A stretch of DNA of 64,000 nucleotides from Nageia nagi (Eukaryota > Pinophyta). The translations under genes were made by a program, and so were the position numbers. The stretch spans positions 68,200,001 to 68,264,000 of the forward strand of contig JBITNC010000001.1 in the NCBI GenBank assembly GCA_050084985.1, written 5' to 3'. Under the pieces are notes generated by a model that did not search any database, had not been told where the DNA came from, and saw only the letters and a list, made by a program, of their open reading frames with translations. Positions 57,638-64,000 of the stretch are shown here, piece by piece (the stretch's first letter is position 1; each line of letters opens with the position of its first letter).

Positions 57638-57835
57638 GAAAACAATTGAGAGTGTGGGTGGTAGTGGGTTGGAGTGCCTCTGATGGTAGTCAAGCAAGAG
57701 GGAGTGTGGTTATTTCAAATGGAGTGAAAATTTAATGAAAACAATTGAGAGTGTGGGTGGTAGTGGGTTGGAGTGCCTCTGATGGTAGTCAAGCAAGAGG
57801 GAGTGTGGTTATTTCAAATGGAGTGAAAATTTAAT
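57638..57835. repeat. Perfect 99-bp tandem duplication
   Basis: GAAAACAATTGAGAGTGTGG ... GGAGTGAAAATTTAAT occurs twice in a row (57,638-57,736 and 57,737-57,835) with no mismatch seen. It is a very recent duplication within the MED22 intron. An assembly artefact is possible. Confidence 0.9.
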
Positions 57836-59386
57836 GATGCAACACACGACCTTGTTTTCTTACCCTTCCCGCCCTCCAATACACATTACAATTAATATTT
57901 ATATAGGAATTCGAAATTTACAGTCAAGAGCGTCCACCTAGTATTACACGATCTTCATGGCGATTGATATGGGCATGATGTGGTAGCATTCTTTTCATCA
58001 TGAGATTCATGGCATTGCACAATAACTTTTTCATTTACAGAGCATTGTCTTCTTTTCTGAGCAAATTTTGCATCTCCATAATCGACCTTTGCAAGCTCAA
58101 TGTGAGCTCATTCATTGCTTTTTCGGGAATTTCTGTTGAGAACACAGTAGTTAATTTAATTTTTGGCGATCTGAGTGTTAATTTGATACGCTTTGTTGAG
58201 ATTAGGGTTTTCTGATCAATGAAATCAGCACGGTTAATATGGTGAAGTGGTTTTGGATGGAGGAGGATATGCTATGAAGCAGAGTTATATGTCAATGGTG
58301 TGTTTGATTCTACTGTAATTTTTTCTGTCAAGAAATTTGAATTATGCGAAATCAAGGGTTGAAAATGTTTCAATCACAATCGGTGATTACTGAACGTAGG
58401 ATGGAAAAATGAGCTTGAAAGACTCAAAGAAGGAATGCCTTACGACGTAAATATGCTGGAAAATTCATGTAGTTAAAATGAAAAAATTATAAATGTAAAT
58501 GTTAAAACTCACATATTTTCTAAGCTTAAATTTATATTTTATCTTAGATTTTGAATGTCTAATTCAATCAAATTCTTAATCAACATTAATCCATCAATAT
58601 TATAATTTTTTTCTCCAAGAACCAATTTGCTACGCATATTACTTTTAATTGAAGTGAAGTAACTAAAATTAGACGATTCAATGTAGAGTTCAGACGGCAA
58701 TTGTTTTTAAAAGAAATTCCAATTCAGATGTCAAATCTCAAAACTCAGCAAATAAATTTATATAGACAATGAAAATGACATTTCATCCCAACAGCTGCAA
58801 GTTACACGTTTTTTTTCCACGATAATCTGATTAAAGTGGTTCCCTCTGCTTTGGCATGGGATGGATCATTATTTTGTAGATCTGTGTAATATTGTGAGAT
58901 TGTTGATCTCGCCAGATCTTTGGCCAAGTTGGTTTTGATTTTCAGTACAGATTTCACCAGAGATTATTTATTTCATTTAAAACAAAAAAATCAAATTCAG
59001 ATGTAAAATGTTGAAAATCTTTAAAAAAAATTAAATTTACATACACAATGAAAATGAAAGGGCAGGAACCAAATCCAAATCCAGTGAAAAATATTATCCC
59101 ATTCATCCATACTTCATGTTAACAGATGCAGATGCCAGTTTTTTTTTTGCCAAAAATAATCTTATTATACAAAATAAATGCACATAAACACACTGCAATA
59201 CATCTGCAACGGATCTCAGGGTGAGCCTTTTTTTCCTAAGTGGCTAAATAATGAAATCAATAACCCCTCCGAAAATCTGTACGACAAAATTGGGCAAAGA
59301 CATGCCAAGATCAACAGCCTCGCAATATCACACAGATCTTCAAAATAATGAAATGCAAAAGGAATAGATCCATCCCGCAGAATGCC
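57836..59386. other. MED22 intron sequence and 3' flank of the arabinogalactan peptide gene
   Basis: No recognisable gene. A stop-free stretch of about 79 codons on the - strand (58,045-58,285, ending MQNLLRKEDNAL) has no start of its own and no domain I recognise. The part just below 59,387 should contain the 3' UTR of the peptide gene. Confidence 0.4.
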
Positions 59387-59581
59387 TCAGTGGAAAAAGC
59401 AGGCTATAAACGCAACAAGAGATCCGAAACCTGCCAAGGCAGAGGGAACCCCTGCCATGGAAGCAGCGCCCGTCAACATGGACGGACTGGGCGTCTCTGC
59501 GTCCTCTGCAGCCAATGCAGATGATATCATCATCACCACTGCCAACAATCCTATGATTGCGAACTTGTTTGCTCCTGACAT
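59387..59581 (-). CDS. Arabinogalactan peptide (AGP), GPI-anchored
   Basis: Intact 64-codon gene on the - strand, ATG at 59581-59579, TGA at 59389-59387. Parts: signal peptide (MSGANK, then hydrophobic FAIIGLLAVVMMISSALA), a very short mature part with Ser-Pro/Thr-Pro (EDAETPSPSMLTGAA), then a small-residue omega region and a hydrophobic tail (VPSALAGFGSLVAFIACFFH). This is the architecture of plant AG peptides: 10-15 mature residues, hydroxyproline-linked arabinogalactan, GPI anchor at the plasma membrane. The family is about 60-75 residues, so the length fits. The surrounding 400 bp is richer in GC than its neighbourhood, and a TATA box lies 164 bp upstream. It is nested antisense within the second MED22 intron. 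It could also be another small secreted protein, but the two hydrophobic ends and the TPSPS core favour an AGP. Confidence 0.7.
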   Translation of the reverse strand: MSGANKFAIIGLLAVVMMISSALAAEDAETPSPSMLTGAASMAGVPSALAGFGSLVAFIACFFH

Positions 59582-59744
59582 TTGCGCTAACCTTATAGAT
59601 CACATACTCCAACGATTGAAAACGAAGAATGAGATCTTCGGCTCTGTGATCTCCCAAACTTCTACTTTTGAAAAGGTAAAGATGAGGAGATTTCTAAACC
59701 AGGGCGAAAGATACCGATGGTGAAAAAGCGTAAAGAAGAGGAGA

Positions 59745-59752
59745 TATTTATA
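59745..59752 (-). promoter_or_regulatory. TATA box of the arabinogalactan peptide gene
   Basis: TATAAATA on the - strand, 164 bp before the ATG. This places the transcription start near 59,718 and gives a 5' UTR of about 135 bp, rich in CTC and TTC, as is usual for plant leaders. Confidence 0.6.
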
Positions 59753-59759
59753 CCGAGTT

Positions 59760-62150
59760 CCGACCGACCTTCTGTTTTGCCAACGGCTACCGTGTGAAAG
59801 TAAAAAAACTAGTGGACTCCTCAACTCCCATGAACTGTTTGACATGATACGTGATGCAGACATTCAGCATTGGCTAGTCTGGTCACAGGCTTTTTGACAT
59901 CCTCCAATAGCACAGCACCTTATCCCATCAACCCATCAACGATCCACACAGTTTCAATCATGGTCGATGCCTGCAAGGCATTTTCAACCGAAGCAAAAAA
60001 CCTCATAGAGGAAACGCCTAACGGTGTAAATATATATTCTTAATAAGACCTATTAATATCCACCATGTTATTTAAATGGGTCTTGCAGTTTCAAATTTGA
60101 AATGCTATCTACCATTCCAGGCTCTTATCGTACACCCTGACTTTGGCTAAGTAATACTTGGTGGCTTTCCAATTTTCTCTCTCAATACTACTTGGAGGAA
60201 GTTTACCAGCACAATCTCAGATTCAATAAAACACCAAAATATCTTAAAAGAATTGAATGCAGTACTGTTGCATATCACAAAACCTACAAACATTTAGCAT
60301 AAATAAAATAGCACATTCCAAGATTTTTTATCCTCTTCCTCTTTCCATTCTGGCAACGAAACCAAATTTGGCCTTACACAAGTAAAGACATGTTATAGAA
60401 TTTATTCTTACCAAGCCACTGGGAATCTTCAATATAACCAGGGTACTTTATGTAATTTTATCCTTAATTGCTTTCAAAGTGAATATACGATTTCAAAGTT
60501 TCAACATCTTGCAGCAGGGATATGCAATTAAGGGTAGCTCAAACACAATGTTGTAAAGATAGTCTCACTTCCAATTAATTGGAGTATCAACGGCTGTGCA
60601 TATTCTTCACTGTTGCAGTATCCCTGGAGGTTTCGCTGTTGGCTGCCATAGTGTCAATGTTGTTTGTGAAAACTATAATAACTACACAATTAGTTCTAAA
60701 GAATATTTGCCTGAATCTAAATGATTGATCATAGCAGCTACAAGTTTGTTTACTTACATAGTTCCTCCAATTTGATGCTTGTATTCACTGGATGATGATA
60801 GATCTATGATTACCGCATCAAAATACATATTGCACTAAGCAGACTGGGGTATATTCCATGAGGATCTGGATATATTTTGTTACATTTGCCAATCAGGAAG
60901 TTTCCTCCTTATAAAACATGGTTAGAGAAAAGGTTCTTCCCAACTCATTTATTGTTAAAATACTTTTACTACAGAATGCCAAAGAATAATCAATCAATAG
61001 CTCGCATAGCAATGGCATTTATTCAATTTAGTCATTGAAATCCAGAAAAGGAAATCAACACAATCTCCTATTTGGATTATATAGTTTATCTAACGCATTA
61101 ACGATCCATATATAACATTACTCAAATTCTTCAGACATTCATACAATTTAAATCCTTAGAAAACATAGGATCAAAAACTTATCTATGGTCGAAGCTCCAA
61201 GAAACTGAATACAACGTTGTTGGTTCAATCTCTCCATCCAGCCAAACCGCCAAGCCTAGATTGTATGGAAATGAACTGCCACCTTTCTAGATTTCACATA
61301 GAAATCATATTGCTACTTCAGTTTCCTCTTGCACGTCTCTTTTTTTGGAAATGTCCACTCCATTCACCTCCTAAGCTTTCTAAAATTCCTTTGGGGAAGC
61401 TACTACAACTCGTTTTATTCCTCATCCGTTCTAAAGGGTTTTTTTTATACAGGTACCCAAACCTGGTGTTACAAATTTGAAACAGTTTGAGCAACATCTT
61501 GCCACTGTTTATTTTATACAATTTTAGGGTTTTCTTTCTAAATGCTACTTAGTATCCCACACAAACCATTGGGCACCAATTACTCACCTATATCAATCTA
61601 TTGGAGAGCTCTCCTCTTTGAATGAGTCTGCTACCAAAACTGTAGCATTTGAATTAACATTCTTCTCTGGACATCTCATTTCTTTCTTTATTTAAGGAGG
61701 CAGCCTCTCCCAAAACCATCTAGTGTTGATTGTTTTCCATTTGCAACCTCTTTGGTAGTTTTGTTCTCTCTAATCTGTCCTTCATTCGGGTGTCCAACAT
61801 GTCTTTGTTTTTTGTTTGTCTATTTTAATACACTTCATGTTATCTGACAATCACTTTTGAGGAGCTATGTTTCTTTTACTATGGTCTCCTCTGAATCAGA
61901 TTTGTTTGTCTAACCTTCATTATCCTTTTGATTATTCTGTTCTTCCTTTTCTTCATTACGCTCTTCTTGTTGAAACTGTATGATTCTTGTTCCTTCTTTC
62001 GTTGATATTGTCAGTGCGTTTTTTGGATGTCTACTATGGTCTCCGTTCTCATTCCAAAGCCTTCTGCCACTTGAGGAATCTCCCCTTCTTCTAATTCAAT
62101 CTACTTTCCTTCTGAACTTGGTTTGGGCCTCCACTCCTTGCATACTGTAC
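59760..62150. other. MED22 intron sequence, no gene seen
   Basis: The part next to 59,760 is probably the promoter of the AGP gene (- strand). Beyond about 60,000 no coding region is supported. Below 62,150 the polar C-terminal tail of the DUF4283 ORF1 remnant may extend to about 61,800. No reverse transcriptase motif was found on either strand. Confidence 0.4.
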
Positions 62151-62159
62151 TTGCTACGG

Positions 62160-62868
62160 CCTCCTTGGCTAGGTATGACTTATGATTGTTTCCCACTTGA
62201 TTATAGGTTGAACAAAAGGCAATTGTTAGTCTCAAACCTTAATTCTTGGACCAAATCCCTTAGTTATGAATCCGAGGTGATCAATCTTGGAAGCTTCATA
62301 CCGAACTCCACCATGACACAGAATCTAGCTGCCACCATCCTTGAGCGAACCTTCGTGACATTGTCTGCGGTCACATATTTCCTGAATGAATTCGCAATGC
62401 CTTCAAATACTTTTTGATGCCAAAGATGAAAAGGTAAGTTTGGCAGGATGACCCAAATAGGAGTATGCATGATTTGGGCTTTAGTCGGATTAAATCCCGG
62501 CCTCCATTCTTCCAAAAATAGTTCTTGTTTTCATAAAAACATGGTGTGCTCAGTACAAAGTCTTGGTCCTCCTCACACCCAAAGACGAACATCATGTAAT
62601 CATTAGGAATGGCTATGATATCCAAACTCCCTCTAATCTTCCATTTGAATTTTGCCCATCTTCTGATTAGATCAATATTTGGCCAGGTACCATGAAGCTT
62701 ACCGACCAGACTCAGGTGACCATGCTCTGCTGTTTGGTTGGTGATCACGTGTGGGATTTTCAGGCTTAGTCTCACATCATCCGTGGCCAAGGCCTCCAGA
62801 GGAGGTCCCGCATCCACCTTTGCTTCCTGCAAAAAGAGATTTTGCCAGGACTGTTGTGGGGCAGCCAT
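62160..62868 (-). pseudogene. Second DUF4283 ORF1 remnant (LINE-type)
   Basis: ATG at 62868-62866 (MAAPQQSWQNLFLQEAKVDA). The DUF4283 fold follows: VRLSLKIPHVITNQTAEHGH, WPNIDLIRRWAKFKWKIRGS, LDIIAIPNDYMMFVFGCEED. Near 62,510 a frameshift moves the reading to EEWRPGFNPTKAQIMHTPIW, VILPNLPFHLWHQKVFEGIA and VTKVRSRMVAARFCVMVEF. A degraded zinc-knuckle region (CLLFN, then NQVGNNHKSYLAKEA in another frame) follows near 62,225-62,165. It aligns with the copy at 53.6-55.8 kb but is a different subfamily member. No RT was seen downstream on the - strand. The open frame upstream of 62,868 (to 63,012) is probably 5' UTR. Confidence 0.75.
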
Positions 62869-63059
62869 GACTAAGATCTCATTTGGGAGAGACCGTAGTG
62901 AGATACTTCCAGAATCTAATTGGGCAAGTTGAATACTCGAGCCTGTAGGAGCGAGAAGAACTGCAAAAGGCTGGTTACAGAAGCAAAAATGTGGCAGAAG
63001 CAAAAAGATCAAAAAATAAGAATGGGAGTTTTCTTTCCTTAAAAATCATCTTTGAGTTT

Positions 63060-63193
63060 TTTTTATTGCACATTGGCTTTATCCAACGCAAGAATAAAGT
63101 ACTTTTTTTTATTGCACATTGGCTTTATTCAACGCAAGAATAAAGTACTTTTTTTTATTGCACATTGGCTTTATCCAACGCAAGAATAAAGTA
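63060..63193. repeat. 46-bp minisatellite, three units
   Basis: TTTATTGCACATTGGCTTTA and TCCAACGCAAGAATAAAGTAC repeat three times with a period of exactly 46 bp (ATTGCAC at 63,065, 63,111, 63,157). There is one mismatch (ATTC for ATCC) in unit 2. Confidence 0.9.
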
Positions 63194-63338
63194 CCATCTA
63201 TTCATTCTACACAAGAATGAATTATCATTTTACCACACACGAATAATGACGATACCACACAAGAATAAAGTACCATCTATTCATTCTACACAAGAATGAA
63301 TTATCATTTTACCACACACGAATAGTGACGATACCAGA
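63194..63338. repeat. 79-bp tandem duplication next to the minisatellite
   Basis: Two copies of CCATCTATTCATTCTACACA ... GACGATACCA at a period of 79 bp, sharing the CAAGAATAAAGTAC word with the preceding 46-bp units. One mismatch (AATAATG/AATAGTG) was seen. Confidence 0.88.
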
Positions 63339-63918
63339 GGCTTATTCTTTGGAGAAGACACATGGAGAATTCCTATTTAATGGTTCTTTCTTTTCCATAG
63401 AACCTGTCCATCAACAAGATTCCATCCAGTTCCTTTCAGATTCAAACACATTGAACCTCCTACTGAAGCACACATTAATACTTACAAAATTGCCCCTATA
63501 GGGCCATTTCAGTAATATTTATCAAGTCTTGACATATCTTCATAGATGTAAATCCAAGCTTAGTGAATCCTTATGAATGATCAAACCAGGAAACTAAAAG
63601 ATCTTCCGTTAGAAGAATGTCATCGAGCGCAAACTAAAAATTTAGTCAGAGAGTATCTTTTCAATAAGAGATGCAATATGATTTCTTGAGTATTTCATCA
63701 TGAATTATCTTTGAATCCCAGGTTGACCATTTCTATGAATCTAAATAGTATTCTAAGGCAAGTCACAATTGTAATGCCTCTGTCATCTACATTGAAAACC
63801 TATAAGAAACCAGGTAATGCAGGGCATCTGAAAAATCTCTTTCTACATAACAATTTCTCAGCACCAAACGACTCTAGGATAAGTTTACATCTCTAATTAC
63901 AATATATACTGCTTACAG

Positions 63919-63984
63919 GTCAATGATGCACCATTTCGAAATTCACAGGAGGCATTTCAAATGGAGATACATGCGTCACGGGTG
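63919..63984 (+). CDS. MED22: MED22, second coding exon
   Basis: After the acceptor CTGCTTACAG the sequence reads, in the phase left by the first coding exon, VNDAPFRNSQEAFQMEIHAS then RV, followed by a donor GTGAGA. Plant MED22 continues VAR-V(S)DPPV(R/K)NSQEA..MEMRASR.V, so the match is residue by residue. Reading on past the donor gives a stop after two codons, which supports the splice site. With 52,674-52,859 it encodes the first 84 residues. The remaining exons (the helical part SLLKLVSELKQT and beyond) must lie past base 64,000. The intron between the two coding exons is 11,059 bp. Confidence 0.85.
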
Positions 63985-64000
63985 GTGAGATGAGTTCATC

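Noticed and set aside
58045-58285. Stop-free stretch of about 79 codons on the - strand
   Set aside because: No start codon in the first part, no domain, no clear splice sites; such lengths are expected by chance in a 64-kb window.
59382-59723. 113-codon frame on the + strand opposite the arabinogalactan peptide
   Set aside because: It is the complement of the GC-richer AGP gene. The - strand frame has a signal peptide, TATA box and family architecture, whereas the + strand frame has none.
61980-62417. 145-codon frame on the + strand
   Set aside because: Antisense shadow of the DUF4283 ORF1 remnant, whose conserved residues are all on the - strand.

Overview
This window is nuclear DNA of a seed plant, most likely a conifer or another large-genome gymnosperm. 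It is AT-rich, intron-rich and dominated by plant Ty1/copia and Ty3/gypsy retrotransposons. A plastid matK fragment at 26.23-26.60 kb reads most like gymnosperm matK (recalled from family knowledge, no search run). The one host gene seen in detail has introns of about 11 kb and probably 18-19 kb, filled with transposons. Nothing here is bacterial or viral.

Layout. 1-5,565: 3' part of a decayed copia element (A, + strand). 5,566-6,827: older non-coding repeat. 6,828-24,263: copia element B (- strand, same family as A), interrupted by a younger complete copia element C (14,777-23,593, + strand). C has 522-bp LTRs that differ at only two bases and a 5-bp target-site duplication. 24,264-28,630: older repeat with two tandem arrays, the matK fragment and a candidate LTR. 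28,745-29,108: fragment of a pentatricopeptide-repeat gene. 30,520-31,420: gypsy integrase fragment. About 33.9 kb to beyond the window end: gene for Mediator subunit 22 (MED22, + strand). It shows a possible 5'-UTR exon (~33.86-34.02 kb), a first coding exon (52,666-52,859) and a second coding exon (63,919-63,984); the rest of the gene lies beyond base 64,000.

Inside the first (proposed) MED22 intron are a SINE-like element, a MITE-like element, copia element D (- strand) with chromovirus E inserted in its reverse transcriptase, and a 405-bp direct duplication around a probable solo LTR. Inside the second intron are a non-LTR retroelement that carries only a DUF4283/zinc-knuckle ORF1 (itself split by a 1,164-bp solo LTR), an intact small gene for an arabinogalactan peptide on the opposite strand, a second DUF4283 ORF1 remnant and minisatellites.

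The functional content is therefore small: MED22 (RNA polymerase II Mediator head module) and a GPI-anchored arabinogalactan peptide nested antisense within it. Everything else is mobile or repeat DNA. Its main interest lies in the nesting history, in covarying palindromes in the copia LTRs, in long GC-rich leaders of the copia family, in chromovirus E (which lost protease and integrase core but kept its chromodomain in frame), and in the ORF1-only retroelement. All identities come from reading motifs by eye; no database search was possible.
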